From positions 6,200,001-6,264,000 of the forward strand of contig NZ_JAPEPZ010000001.1 in NCBI RefSeq assembly GCF_026339875.1: DNA of 64,000 bases, read 5' to 3'. The DNA is from Streptomyces sp. NBC_01571. Lineage in GTDB: Bacteria > Actinomycetota > Actinomycetes > Streptomycetales > Streptomycetaceae. The notes below the pieces were generated by a model that was not told the origin of the DNA, did not search any database, and saw only the letters and a program-made list of their open reading frames with translations. Positions 8,108-16,796 of the stretch are shown here, in pieces. Numbering within the stretch: the stretch's first letter is position 1; each line of letters opens with the position of its first letter. The position numbers and the translations under genes were made by a program.

Positions 8108-8184
8108 GGCGGGACGGCACCCCCACGCGCACCCCCGGTAGACTCGACACCCCACACCCCCTGCTCACCGCCGGAAGGCAAACC

Positions 8185-9765
8185 GTGCCAGAAGCGTCCC
8201 CCGCCGCCCCCGACACCGTCCTGGTCGTCGACTTCGGTGCGCAGTACGCCCAGCTCATCGCCCGTCGCGTCCGCGAGGCCCGGGTCTACAGCGAGATCGT
8301 GCCGAGCACCATGCCGGTCCAGGAGATGCTCGCCAAGAACCCGGCGGCGATCATCCTCTCCGGCGGCCCCTCGTCGGTGTACGCCGAGAACGCCCCCCGC
8401 CTCGACCGTGAGCTCTTCGAGGCAGGCGTCCCCGTCTTCGGCATGTGCTACGGCTTCCAGCTGATGGCGACGGCCCTCGGCGGCACCGTCGACAACACGG
8501 GCGCCCGCGAGTACGGCCGTACGCCCCTGCACGTCTCGAAGTCGGGCTCCACCCTGTTCGAGGGCACCCCGGACGAGCAGTCGGTGTGGATGTCGCACGG
8601 CGACGCGTGCAGCGCCGCCCCCGAGGGCTTCACGGTGACGGCAGCCACGGACGTCGTCCCGGTCGCGGCCTTCGAGAACGACGAGAAGAAGCTGTACGGC
8701 GTCCAGTACCACCCCGAGGTCATGCACTCCACGCACGGCCAGCAGGTGCTGGAGCACTTCCTGTACCGCGGCGCCGGCCTCAAGCCGGACTGGACGACCG
8801 GCAACGTCATCGAGGAGCAGGTCGCCCTCATCCGCGAGCAGGTCGGCGGCAAGCGCGCCATCTGCGGTCTGTCCGGCGGTGTGGACTCCGCCGTCGCCGC
8901 CGCCCTCGTGCAGAAGGCCATCGGCGCCCAGCTGACCTGCGTGTACGTCGACCACGGTCTGATGCGCAAGGGCGAGACGGAGCAGGTCGAGAAGGACTTC
9001 GTGGCCGCGACCGGCGTGCAGCTGAAGGTCGTGGACGCGCAGGAGCGGTTCCTCGACGCGCTCAAGGGTGTCTCGGACCCCGAGGAGAAGCGGAAGATCA
9101 TCGGCCGGGAGTTCATCCGGGTCTTCGAGCAGGCCCAGGCGGAGATCGTCGCCGAGGCCGCGGAGGGCGAGGACGTCGCCTTCCTGGTGCAGGGCACCCT
9201 CTACCCGGACGTGGTGGAGTCCGGCGGCGGCACCGGCACCGCCAACATCAAGTCCCACCACAACGTCGGCGGCCTCCCCGAGGACCTCGAGTTCGAGCTC
9301 GTCGAGCCGCTGCGCAAGCTGTTCAAGGACGAGGTCCGGATGGTCGGACAGGAGCTCGGCCTGCCGGACGAGATCGTCCAGCGCCAGCCCTTCCCGGGTC
9401 CCGGCCTCGGCATCCGTATCGTCGGCGAGGTCACCAAGGACCGCCTCGACCTGCTGCGCGAGGCCGACGCCATCGCCCGCGAGGAGCTGACGGCGGCCGG
9501 CCTCGACCGCGACATCTGGCAGTGCCCGGTGGTCCTGCTCGCCGACGTCCGCAGCGTGGGCGTCCAGGGCGACGGCCGTACGTACGGCCACCCGATCGTG
9601 CTCCGCCCCGTGTCGAGCGAGGACGCGATGACGGCCGACTGGTCGCGCCTCCCGTACGACGTCCTCGCCAAGATCTCCACCCGGATCACGAACGAGGTCG
9701 CCGACGTCAACCGTGTCGTCCTCGACGTGACGAGCAAGCCCCCGGGCACGATCGAGTGGGAGTAG
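8185..9765 (+). CDS. guaA: GMP synthase, glutamine-hydrolysing
   Basis: A 526-residue two-domain enzyme that converts XMP to GMP with ATP and glutamine, the last step of guanine nucleotide synthesis. The N-terminal class I glutamine amidotransferase domain has the nucleophile in FGMCYGFQ near residue 88 and the His-Glu pair in YHPEVMH near 179. The ATP pyrophosphatase P-loop [11 protein letters not shown] is near 233. The dimerisation domain ends with the conserved PPGTIEWE. The GTG at 8185 has a ggaagg site. Immediately upstream lies a copy of the dispersed repeat (7920-8107). Convergent with the oxidase-like gene at 9775, only 9 bases away. Confidence 0.97.
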   Translation: MPEASPAAPDTVLVVDFGAQYAQLIARRVREARVYSEIVPSTMPVQEMLAKNPAAIILSGGPSSVYAENAPRLDRELFEAGVPVFGMCYGFQLMATALGGTVDNTGAREYGRTPLHVSKSGSTLFEGTPDEQSVWMSHGDACSAAPEGFTVTAATDVVPVAAFENDEKKLYGVQYHPEVMHSTHGQQVLEHFLYRGAGLKPDWTTGNVIEEQVALIREQVGGKRAICGLSGGVDSAVAAALVQKAIGAQLTCVYVDHGLMRKGETEQVEKDFVAATGVQLKVVDAQERFLDALKGVSDPEEKRKIIGREFIRVFEQAQAEIVAEAAEGEDVAFLVQGTLYPDVVESGGGTGTANIKSHHNVGGLPEDLEFELVEPLRKLFKDEVRMVGQELGLPDEIVQRQPFPGPGLGIRIVGEVTKDRLDLLREADAIAREELTAAGLDRDIWQCPVVLLADVRSVGVQGDGRTYGHPIVLRPVSSEDAMTADWSRLPYDVLAKISTRITNEVADVNRVVLDVTSKPPGTIEWE

Positions 9766-9774
9766 TCCCTCCCG

Positions 9775-10251
9775 TCAGGTCCGCCTGAGAGTCCGCACCG
9801 GCTCCGAGGGCTTCCAGACCTGGACGACCAGATACGTGTCGTTCTCGACGAAGGTCCGTACGACCTCCGTCAGCTCGGTGCGGAAGAGGTGGAACGGCTC
9901 CGGCGGTTCCACCTCTTCCACGTACGCCCGTTTCAAGTCGCCGTCGGTGACCTCCACCGCCCGGCCGCTGATCCGTACGTCGCCCCCGCCCATCGCGGTG
10001 CCCGGCCCCGGGTTCGCCTGGAGCGCGAAGCGCGGGTCGCGACGCAGGTCGAGCGCCTTGAGCGAGTCCGGCATCATGCCGAGCCACAGCTCGCCGAGCA
10101 GGAAGCGTGTCTCGATGCCGCTGGTGCGGGGCGCGCCGTCCTTGCGGAGGGTCGCGAGGACATGGTGGGTGAACGCTCCGAAACGCTCCTCGGCCGGCCG
10201 GGCGAGTTCGGGTGCGGAGGCGGTGAAGGCGGCCCAGTTCGTACGACTCAT
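9775..10251 (-). CDS. Pyridoxamine 5'-phosphate oxidase family protein
   Basis: A 158-residue split-barrel protein of the FMN- or F420-binding oxidase superfamily. Recognisable elements are FTHHVLATLRKDGAPRTSGIE (first strands, split here for reading), WLGMMPDSLKALDLRRDPRFAL and VRISGRAVEVTD, which match the small actinobacterial members rather than true PdxH. The ATG at 10251 begins MSRTNWAAF; the frame stays open upstream to 10485, but that part is unlike protein and crosses short repeats. Likely cytoplasmic, reducing or binding a small substrate with a flavin-type cofactor; no specific reaction can be assigned. Convergent with guaA. Confidence 0.75.
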   Translation of the reverse strand: MSRTNWAAFTASAPELARPAEERFGAFTHHVLATLRKDGAPRTSGIETRFLLGELWLGMMPDSLKALDLRRDPRFALQANPGPGTAMGGGDVRISGRAVEVTDGDLKRAYVEEVEPPEPFHLFRTELTEVVRTFVENDTYLVVQVWKPSEPVRTLRRT

Positions 10252-10627
10252 GCGAGGAGTGTCGCGTCGATACCCGACATCTCCTGTCACGTATGGGGAG
10301 GTTCTCGGCGGCAATCCCCGCGGGCACCGGGCACCGGGCACCGGGCACCGGGAACCGGGGACGCGGGGCGCCGATCGGAGCGCCCGCCACGAACAGACCG
10401 GAAGGCTGTCCGGGTACCGGGCCGCACGACTGTCCGCGAGACCGCTTACATACCGGACGCGGGACCGCTCACGTACCGGCCGCACGACTGCCCGCGAACC
10501 GACCGGACGGCTCCCACGACACTCCCGCGTAACGGTTGCGCACTCTCTTCACCGAACGGCCCTGTTCTCCTACGGCGCCCGGAGGTAACTTCCGCTGCGT
10601 ATCGGACACGCCAGTGCTGGAGGACAT
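10252..10627. other. Intergenic region with short degenerate repeats
   Basis: Contains a 7-base tandem repeat (gcaccgg, four exact units and one variant, about 10323-10357) followed by degenerate repeats of the form accgg-n-ccgcacgactg-n-ccgcga at 10415-10500. The right end must hold the aldolase promoter; no clear -10/-35 pair was found. Confidence 0.5.
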
Positions 10628-11422
10628 ATGCAAGGGCCCACACCGCCCCTGCCCCTACCGACCGACCAGCTCCAGTTCGCCATGCCGCCGATGTACGACT
10701 CGCCGGACGACGAGCGACGCCACCGCAAGGAGCGGCTGGCCGGAGCGCTGCGGATCTTCGGGCGGCTCGGATTCGAGGACGGGGTCTCCGGCCACATCAC
10801 CGCGCGCGACCCGGAGTACAGCGACTGCTTCTGGGTGAACCCCTTCGGGATGCCCTTCAAGCACGTCACCGTGAGCGACCTGGTCATGGCCAACCAGGAC
10901 GGGCAGGTGGTCGAGGGCCGCTACCACGTGAACCAGGCGGCGTTCACCGTGCACGCCCAGGTCCACGCCGCCCGCCCCGACGTCGTCGCCGTCGCCCACT
11001 GCCACTCGGTGCACGGCCGCGCGCTCTCCGCCCTCGGTGACCTCCTCGACCCGATCAGCCAGGAGAGCTGTGCCTTCTACGAGGACCACGCGCTCTACGA
11101 CACCTACAGCGGTGTCGCCGTGGACACCGAGGAGGGCCGCCGGATCGCCGGCGCGCTCGGCACCCGCAAGGCGCTGGTGCTGCGCAACCACGGACTGCTC
11201 ACCGTCGGCGACTCGGTGGACGCGGCGGCCTGGTGGTTCCTGTCGATGGAACGCTCCAGCCAGGTGCAGCTCACCGCGCAGGCCGCGGGCCGCCCGGTCC
11301 TCATCGACCACAAGCAGGCGGTCGCGACCCGGGAGCAGCTCGGGGGCGACCTGGTGGCGTGGATCAACTACCAGCCCCTGTGGCAGGACATCAGCAGGAG
11401 CGAGCCCGATCTCCTCAGCTGA
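10628..11422 (+). CDS. Class II aldolase/adducin family protein
   Basis: A 264-residue zinc-dependent aldolase-fold protein related to fuculose-phosphate aldolase. The metal ligands are seen as AHCHSVHGRALSALG near residue 120 and RNHGLLTVG near residue 185; the Gly-rich GVSGHITARDP loop near 53 binds the substrate phosphate in characterised members. The ATG at 10628 follows ggagg by 4 bases. It would cleave or epimerise a sugar phosphate or related aldol in the cytoplasm, but substrate varies widely in this family. The stop codon overlaps the end of the convergent DUF4429 gene by 8 bases. Confidence 0.85.
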   Translation: MQGPTPPLPLPTDQLQFAMPPMYDSPDDERRHRKERLAGALRIFGRLGFEDGVSGHITARDPEYSDCFWVNPFGMPFKHVTVSDLVMANQDGQVVEGRYHVNQAAFTVHAQVHAARPDVVAVAHCHSVHGRALSALGDLLDPISQESCAFYEDHALYDTYSGVAVDTEEGRRIAGALGTRKALVLRNHGLLTVGDSVDAAAWWFLSMERSSQVQLTAQAAGRPVLIDHKQAVATREQLGGDLVAWINYQPLWQDISRSEPDLLS

Positions 11423-12308
11423 AGCCCTTCAGGACCGCCGCCTTCGTCGCCGTGAACTCCTCGTCCGTGAGCACCCCGTCCCGGTGCAGCTCACCCAGCT
11501 CGCGCAGCCGGCGCAGGAGTACGTCGTGATGGTCGGCCTGGGCCGGTACCGGCGCGCCGGCGGGCGGCTGCGGGGGCCGGCCGGTGAACTCGCCCGCCCG
11601 GACCGACGGATGCGGCAGCCGGGCCGTCACCGCGGCGGCGACGAGTGCCGTGAGCAGGTCACGGCGCGCGCTGCCCCACAGGTCGAGCGCGAACGGATCC
11701 TTCTCGGGCGGCAGTTTGGAGAACACGGTCTCGCGCGTGACGAAGCGCAGGAACCCGTCCTCGTAACCGGAGTTGGGCAGCCATTCCACCTGCACCAGGT
11801 CGCCGACGGCGATGATCCGCGGGCCCGTCGCGCGCTTGACCCGGTCGGAGGTGTCCGCCCAGTCGATGCGTACCTGCGCGCCGTCGAAGGAGACCGTGCC
11901 GTCACTGGACCGTACGGAGACGGGCACCGGCGGCCCCGCGAGCAGATAGGTCTTCGCCGGTTCCTGGGGGACCTGGTCCAGGAGCAACGCACGGCGGATC
12001 TCCTCGGCGACGTACCCGGCGACCCCGGAGCGGTCGGCGTCGACCGTCAGCCGGTACGGATCGGCCGCGTCCGGAAGCCGTCCCCCGGTCGCCTGGAGCA
12101 GCGGATCGGCGCCTTCGCGCAGCCTCAGGCGCAGCCGGCCGCGCTTGCGTTCCGGTTCGTGGACGATGCCGGACACCGCTTCCAGGGGAACCGTGATCTC
12201 CCCGTACGTCTGCCGGAACAGGGGCACGGAACGGTGCAGCCCCGGCGTGATCCTGACCGTGCTGCCGTCGAAGGCCCAGGTCCCGTCGCGCTGGATGATC
12301 TCGGCCAT
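11415..12308 (-). CDS. DUF4429 protein with C-terminal SHOCT domain
   Basis: A 297-residue protein with two copies of the DUF4429 beta-rich domain (about 1-110 and 120-215; each has a GT.(A/S)FDG..VRI start) and a C-terminal short helical SHOCT domain, LLRRLRELGELHRDGVLTD followed by EEFTATKAAVLKG. SHOCT domains are thought to mediate oligomerisation. A Pro/Ala linker joins the two parts. No enzyme motif or membrane segment is visible. Function is unknown. The ATG at 12308 has little upstream Shine-Dalgarno sequence. Confidence 0.8.
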   Translation of the reverse strand: MAEIIQRDGTWAFDGSTVRITPGLHRSVPLFRQTYGEITVPLEAVSGIVHEPERKRGRLRLRLREGADPLLQATGGRLPDAADPYRLTVDADRSGVAGYVAEEIRRALLLDQVPQEPAKTYLLAGPPVPVSVRSSDGTVSFDGAQVRIDWADTSDRVKRATGPRIIAVGDLVQVEWLPNSGYEDGFLRFVTRETVFSKLPPEKDPFALDLWGSARRDLLTALVAAAVTARLPHPSVRAGEFTGRPPQPPAGAPVPAQADHHDVLLRRLRELGELHRDGVLTDEEFTATKAAVLKGFS

Positions 12309-12465
12309 GGGGGAATTCTCGCAGCCGGGTCAACACGGGGTCCGGCACTTCACCCGCGCTGACCCAGACCTGCCGGACGCGGGTGCTGTTGCGTACGGCA
12401 CAATTCGCTGTCATCGCGGGGCAGTTGTAAGGCAGTTGTACGGGAGTCAGGCGTGCGGGGCGTAC

Positions 12466-12522
12466 GGAGACGTACGACTCCGCGTGAGGACGTACGCAGG
12501 CGTACGCAGACGTACGAGGATC
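12466..12522. repeat. acgtacg-rich short repeats
   Basis: Five or six copies of the palindromic core cgtacg (for example acgtacgcaggcgtacgcag) occur within 57 bases upstream of the membrane protein gene at 12566. They could form small hairpins or bind a dimeric regulator. Confidence 0.5.
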
Positions 12523-12565
12523 TGGCCGCACGGGAGTTCCCGGTGCGGGGAAGGCGGCAACGGGC

Positions 12566-13879
12566 GTGGCGGTGCAGGAGGCGAGACACGGCGCGGAGCG
12601 CGGTGCGGGGCGCGGTGGCGGGCTCGGCGCCGGGCAGGGCGCGCATGGTGGCGGCTGTACCTGCGGGGACTGTCCGCACGGGGCGCGCGAGGGACACCGG
12701 CGGGCCGTCGCCGCGTTCCTCGCCAAGCGCGACGAACTGGCGTCGGGACAGGGACTGCCGGCTGCCGTCGCGCACTCGGCGTCCGCGTCCCGGCAGTGGG
12801 TCTCGGACGAACTCACCCAGTCCGCCGACCTCGTCGCCGAACGCGGCCGCGTCGACGGCGAGGCCTGGCTGGGGCGCCTGTGGCGGCGTACGGCGTTCGC
12901 GGTGTGGGGAACCGTCGTGGCGCTGCTGCTCGTGCAGGCGCTCACCGCGATCGGCGCGGGGTGGTCGGCGGCGCGGACGGCGGGGCTGGTCGCCGCCGCC
13001 GTGGTGGCCGGCGTGCTGACCGGTGCGGGTTATTTCCACCGGGCGCGCGGCGGTGCCCTCGCGCCGGTCATCGGCGAGGACAACCGTCTCTCCACCTCGC
13101 GTGCGATGGCCGCCGCGTGGGTGCTGTTCGTGGTGTACGCGGTGCTCGTCCTGGTGGGTCAGCTGGCGGCGGCCTCCGCCCACGGCAGGCGCGACGACCT
13201 GATCGCCGGGCTGGAACTCGCGCGGGGCGCCGGTGTCGTGACCGTCGTCGCGGTGGTGTGCGGGATCGCGGTGCTGGTACGCCGTGTGGTGGGCGTGCGG
13301 GTCCTCGGGCAACGGCTGCAGAAGGTACGGGCCGACCGGCCGCGCGCCGCCGACCTCCTCACGGACGACTCGGGCAAGGGCAGCTTCGCCGACATCCAGT
13401 ACGTCGTCATCGGCGCCGTCGCCCTGGTCTTCGCCGCGGTACGGCTGGCCCGGCGGCCGGAACAGCTGCCCGACCTGCCCTGGGGCCTGGCGCTGCTCGT
13501 CCTGGTCTCGGCGGCCACCTACCTCTCGGGCAAGTACGCCGAGGGCGGCCGGCCCGTGATCCTCTCGGTCGTCCGCTCCCGCGAAGCCGGTGACCTCGAC
13601 GCTCCGATCCGCACCGGGGACGACATCGAGATCCGGGGGGCCGGTTTCGTCCCTCCGGGCGCCCAGACCGCGGACCGGCTCTCCCGCATGGTCGTCCGCA
13701 TCGGCGCGGTCCATGTGCATGTACCGCTGGTCCCGGTGCCGGGCGGCTTCAGCAGTCCCACTGACGCCGTGCTCACCGTGCCGGGGCCGGTCGACGTGGA
13801 GCCGGGACGCGTGGAGGTCCAGGTGGTGACGGCGGCGGGTGTGGAGACCAACCGCTGCGTGATCGACGTGACGGACTGA
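12566..13879 (+). CDS. Multi-pass membrane protein with cysteine-rich N-terminus
   Basis: A 437-residue protein of unknown function. The first 45 residues are Gly/Ala/His-rich with a CTCGDCPHG cluster (C-x-C-x-x-C) that could bind metal. A soluble helical region (50-100) is followed by membrane segments near 110-130, 135-155, 175-195, 215-235, 275-295 and 305-325. The C-terminal 100 residues form a soluble beta-rich domain (DDIEIRGAGFVPPG, VVRIGAVHVHV, VEVQVVTAAGVETN) resembling an IPT/TIG immunoglobulin fold. The GTG at 12566 has a ggaagg site about 12 bases upstream; other nearby starts are possible, so the N-terminal length is uncertain. Confidence 0.6.
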   Translation: MAVQEARHGAERGAGRGGGLGAGQGAHGGGCTCGDCPHGAREGHRRAVAAFLAKRDELASGQGLPAAVAHSASASRQWVSDELTQSADLVAERGRVDGEAWLGRLWRRTAFAVWGTVVALLLVQALTAIGAGWSAARTAGLVAAAVVAGVLTGAGYFHRARGGALAPVIGEDNRLSTSRAMAAAWVLFVVYAVLVLVGQLAAASAHGRRDDLIAGLELARGAGVVTVVAVVCGIAVLVRRVVGVRVLGQRLQKVRADRPRAADLLTDDSGKGSFADIQYVVIGAVALVFAAVRLARRPEQLPDLPWGLALLVLVSAATYLSGKYAEGGRPVILSVVRSREAGDLDAPIRTGDDIEIRGAGFVPPGAQTADRLSRMVVRIGAVHVHVPLVPVPGGFSSPTDAVLTVPGPVDVEPGRVEVQVVTAAGVETNRCVIDVTD

Positions 13880-14236
13880 GAGGTGCCGGACCGACGGACC
13901 GGAGCTGACGGTCCGGAGGGGCGACGGGCCGAGGGAGCGACAGGCCGACCGGAGGGTGAGAAGCCCTGGACTGAGGGAGCGACGGGCCCAGGGGGCCGCG
14001 ACACCGGAGTGCCGCGGGAGCGGGTCACCGGGTCATCGGGTCACCGGGTCACCGGTTCGGCGGTGGCGGGCGGAGGCGGAATCCTCGCCCGGCCGCACCG
14101 GTACTCCGGGGCCGGAAGGCGGCCGGGAGGTGTCTCCGGGCAAGAAAACCGGTCCCGGCCATTGAGCGCGGACCCACTCTCGTACGTATGGTCTGTTGAG
14201 GGGTCAACGGAATACGGGTGAGAGGCGGCGAGAGCG
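13880..14236. other. Intergenic region with short G+C-rich repeats
   Basis: Holds degenerate repeats of gcgacgggccgagggagcga (13920-13990) and ggtcaccgggtca (14023-14053). Near the DoxX start a small palindrome GTTGA-GGGG-TCAAC (14195-14208) may be part of the promoter. No gene seen. Confidence 0.5.
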
Positions 14237-14776
14237 ATGACTCACGGTATGCGGACGGATACCCAGAGCTCCTATGTCGACAACGGCGGACGGGGCGGAT
14301 GGCGCGAGACGGCCACGCGCTACGCCCTGTTGCCGCTGCGGATCTTCCTCGGTGTCACCTTCATCTACGCGGGGATCGACAAGCTCACCAACAGCGCCTT
14401 CCTCTCCGCCTCGGGCTCCGGCTCGATCGGGGACTTGATGCGCACGGTGCGGGACTCCTCGGCGATCCCGGCCCTGGTCGACCTCGCGCTGAAGAGCCCC
14501 GTCGGCTTCGGCTACGCCATCGCCCTCGGCGAGCTGGCCGTCGGCATCGGCACCCTCATCGGACTGCTGGCGCGCCTCGCGGCGTTCGGCGGCGCGCTGA
14601 TCTCCCTCAGCCTGTGGCTGACCGTCAGCTGGGCCTCCGACCCGTATTACTACGGCAACGATCTCGCCTATCTCATGGCCTGGCTGCCCCTGGTCCTCGC
14701 CGGCGCCTCGGTCTTCTCGCTCGACGCGGTCTGGCGGGCGCGACGAGGGCAACGGAGCGGGGAGTACCGCTACTAG
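14237..14776 (+). CDS. DoxX family membrane protein
   Basis: A 179-residue integral membrane protein of the DoxX/SURF4 group. Features: LRIFLGVTFIYAGIDKLTN in the first segment (residues 33-51) with the family Gly-x-Asp-Lys signature, and further segments near 85-105, 110-130 and 140-160. Some family members work with thiol redox proteins or thiosulfate:quinone reduction; nothing here indicates which. The ATG at 14237 has a ggcgagag site. A strong terminator follows at 14788, so it is probably a single-gene transcript. Confidence 0.85.
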   Translation: MTHGMRTDTQSSYVDNGGRGGWRETATRYALLPLRIFLGVTFIYAGIDKLTNSAFLSASGSGSIGDLMRTVRDSSAIPALVDLALKSPVGFGYAIALGELAVGIGTLIGLLARLAAFGGALISLSLWLTVSWASDPYYYGNDLAYLMAWLPLVLAGASVFSLDAVWRARRGQRSGEYRY

Positions 14777-14787
14777 ACGGGACGATT

Positions 14788-14821
14788 CCGGCTGCCGGCC
14801 GGGGGACCGGCCGGCAGCCGG
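14788..14821 (+). terminator. Terminator after the DoxX gene
   Basis: Perfect 15-base arms ccggctgccggccgg / ccggccggcagccgg with a 4-base loop, 12 bases after the stop codon. Confidence 0.85.
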
Positions 14822-15000
14822 CAGGCCGGGTGGACCGCCGCCTGCCGACCGCCCACCGGCCGCGCGTCCGACCCACCCGGTCCCGTCGGCCCGTACGCGG
14901 GTCCCGGCCGGCACGAACCACCGCACACACAGGACCGTGAGGCCGCGGCGCCGGTGCCGAAGGCCGAGCGGTCCGTTCGTGTGCCGAAGCACCTGCCGGG

Positions 15001-15261
15001 TCAGCCCGCCACGTGCGAGTCCCCGGGGCCTCTGTTCGCCGCCCCCGAGGCCGCCCGCCGTGCGCCCGCCCTGCGTCGCCGTATGCCGTGGGTCAGGAGC
15101 GCCACCGCTCCGGCCAGACAGAGTCCGCCCGTGACGAGCGGGATCATCACGAACCACGGGGTGTCCCACCAGCCGCCCGCGTCACCGGCGTACACGACGC
15201 CCGCGGTGGCGAGGAAGAAGCCCGCGACCAGCTTTCCCGGCTGGAACTCATGACGTGCCAC
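15001..15261 (-). CDS. Small two-segment membrane protein
   Basis: An 86-residue protein with two hydrophobic segments (LVAGFFLATAGVVYAG and FVMIPLVTGGLCLAGAVALL) and a basic tail. The GTG at 15261 lies inside the last codons of the PspC gene and overlaps it by 14 bases, so the two are translationally coupled in one operon. Its place makes it an accessory part of the PspC/LiaF-like module. No family assigned. Confidence 0.7.
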   Translation of the reverse strand: MARHEFQPGKLVAGFFLATAGVVYAGDAGGWWDTPWFVMIPLVTGGLCLAGAVALLTHGIRRRRAGARRAASGAANRGPGDSHVAG

Positions 15262-16618
15262 GGGTCACCTCCGCCTGGCCGACACCGACGTGCAGGTCGA
15301 GGTCGAGGGTTCCGCCGTGCCCGGTGCCGGCCGCGGGGGCCAGCGTCACCTGCTTGAACTTGCCGGGCTCCACGTCCACGTCCTTCTTGCCGTCGCCGGG
15401 CAGCTGGATGTCTCCGAGACCCACGTCGATGTTCAGTCTCACGGTCGCGTCCTTCGGGACCACCACTTCGAGGCGGCCCGCCCCCACCTCCGCGCGCGTC
15501 GTCACCGTCTGTCCCTTGGCGAGGTCGAGCCGGCCGAGGTCGAGGGTGCCCACGCCGGAGCCGAGTTCGTAGTTCTTCTGTACGTCGGTGACGGCGGCCG
15601 GTGTCCAGTCGGTCCGCTTCCAGTGCGTGCTGATGTCCCTCGGCAGGGCCACCGAACCGGCCAGCAGGGCCGCCGTGACCACGGCCAGGAAGAGCGAGCC
15701 CGCGCTCGTACGCCCCACGAACGCGCTGAGCGCGATGCCCAGGCCGAAGACGACGAGCGCGCATGACAGACCGATCTGCAGGCTCGAACCGAGCGGCCGG
15801 TCGTGCCACGTCAGGCCCGAGCCGAGGCCGCCCGCGACGAGCGCGAGCAGGAACACCCAGCCGCCGATCCAGCGCGGCCCGCGCGGCCGCGGCTCCCTTG
15901 CCGCGCGCAGGTCGGGACCCGGTGTGCCGCGGGCGATGTTGACCGCAGCCGCGACATCCCGGTCCCGGGCGTCCCGCGGGCCCCAGAGATAACCCGTGCC
16001 GCCGACGTGCGAACCGTCCTTGACGATCGGGTCGCGCCACCAGGAGGGGTAGGAGGCGGGGACGGGCGGGGCCTGCGCCTCGGGCGGGGCGTCGGCCACG
16101 GCCTGCGCGGCGAGCGGGTCCGGGTCGGGAGCGCCGCGCTGCTGCGACCAGTACCCCGCGCCCGCGAGGAGCAGGGTGAGGACCACGGCGAAGGTGAGCA
16201 CCCCGCCGTTGTTGAGCATGGAGAGGAAGACACCGCAGCCGACAAGGGCGAAGAGCACGGCCGTCAGCGCCTGGCCGTCCACGCGGCCGGTGAGGAGCTT
16301 GCGCACCTCGTTCTCGTCCTCGTCGTCGTACGGGACGAACAGCCAGAAGAAGCCGTACAGGATGAGGCCGATGCCGCCGGTCGCGGAGAGTACCGCGAGC
16401 ACGATCCGGAAGATCACCGGGTCCATGTCGCACTGCCGGCCGAGGCCCGCGCACACACCGCCCAGCATCCTGTGCCGCCGGTCGCGCCGGAACCTGTGCG
16501 GGGCTTCGGGCGTCACCACGTCGTCGTGCGCGCGCGGCTCACCACCCGTGGCGGTGCCCGGTGGCGGGGCGCCGGAGCCACGGGGCGGCTCCGCTGCCGC
16601 GCGCTGCTGATCTGTCAT
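15248..16618 (-). CDS. PspC domain protein with LiaF-like C-terminal domain
   Basis: A 456-residue membrane protein. An N-terminal Pro/Gly-rich cytoplasmic region precedes a PspC domain (HRMLGGVCAGLGRQCDMDP near residue 62, then a hydrophobic segment ending FFWLFVPYDDEDE). Four to six more membrane segments follow, then a beta-rich C-terminal domain (GVGTLDLGRLDLAKGQ, GRLEVVVPKDATVR, IDVGLGDIQLPG) resembling the toast-rack/LiaF domain that senses envelope damage. The ATG at 16618 starts MTDQQRAAAEP. It is divergent from a PspC-domain histidine kinase, so the products likely form one sensory complex at the membrane. Regulation is probably shared through the ACCCTGAT boxes in the 178-base divergent region. 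Confidence 0.85.
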   Translation of the reverse strand: MTDQQRAAAEPPRGSGAPPPGTATGGEPRAHDDVVTPEAPHRFRRDRRHRMLGGVCAGLGRQCDMDPVIFRIVLAVLSATGGIGLILYGFFWLFVPYDDEDENEVRKLLTGRVDGQALTAVLFALVGCGVFLSMLNNGGVLTFAVVLTLLLAGAGYWSQQRGAPDPDPLAAQAVADAPPEAQAPPVPASYPSWWRDPIVKDGSHVGGTGYLWGPRDARDRDVAAAVNIARGTPGPDLRAAREPRPRGPRWIGGWVFLLALVAGGLGSGLTWHDRPLGSSLQIGLSCALVVFGLGIALSAFVGRTSAGSLFLAVVTAALLAGSVALPRDISTHWKRTDWTPAAVTDVQKNYELGSGVGTLDLGRLDLAKGQTVTTRAEVGAGRLEVVVPKDATVRLNIDVGLGDIQLPGDGKKDVDVEPGKFKQVTLAPAAGTGHGGTLDLDLHVGVGQAEVTRGTS

Positions 16619-16673
16619 GTGTCCATGGTGACGGGCGGGAAGGCGCGACGGGAGTCGGGACGACCCTGGCCGA

Positions 16674-16762
16674 ACCCTGATATCGGCCCTGACGGGTGCG
16701 CGGGGAGCCGTTCGAGGACCGGCTCGTCGAAGATCAGGGGAGTCTCGGGGGTCGACCCTGAT
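16674..16762. promoter_or_regulatory. Three ACCCTGAT boxes between divergent PspC genes
   Basis: ACCCTGAT occurs at 16674-16681 and 16755-16762 in direct orientation and inverted at 16733-16740. The last two form an inverted repeat with 14 bases between. This is the only space between the PspC/LiaF-like gene and the kinase gene, so it is the best candidate for response-regulator binding. Confidence 0.45.
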
Positions 16763-16796
16763 GCTCCGGTCGCCCGGCCGTGTGAACATCGTTGGC

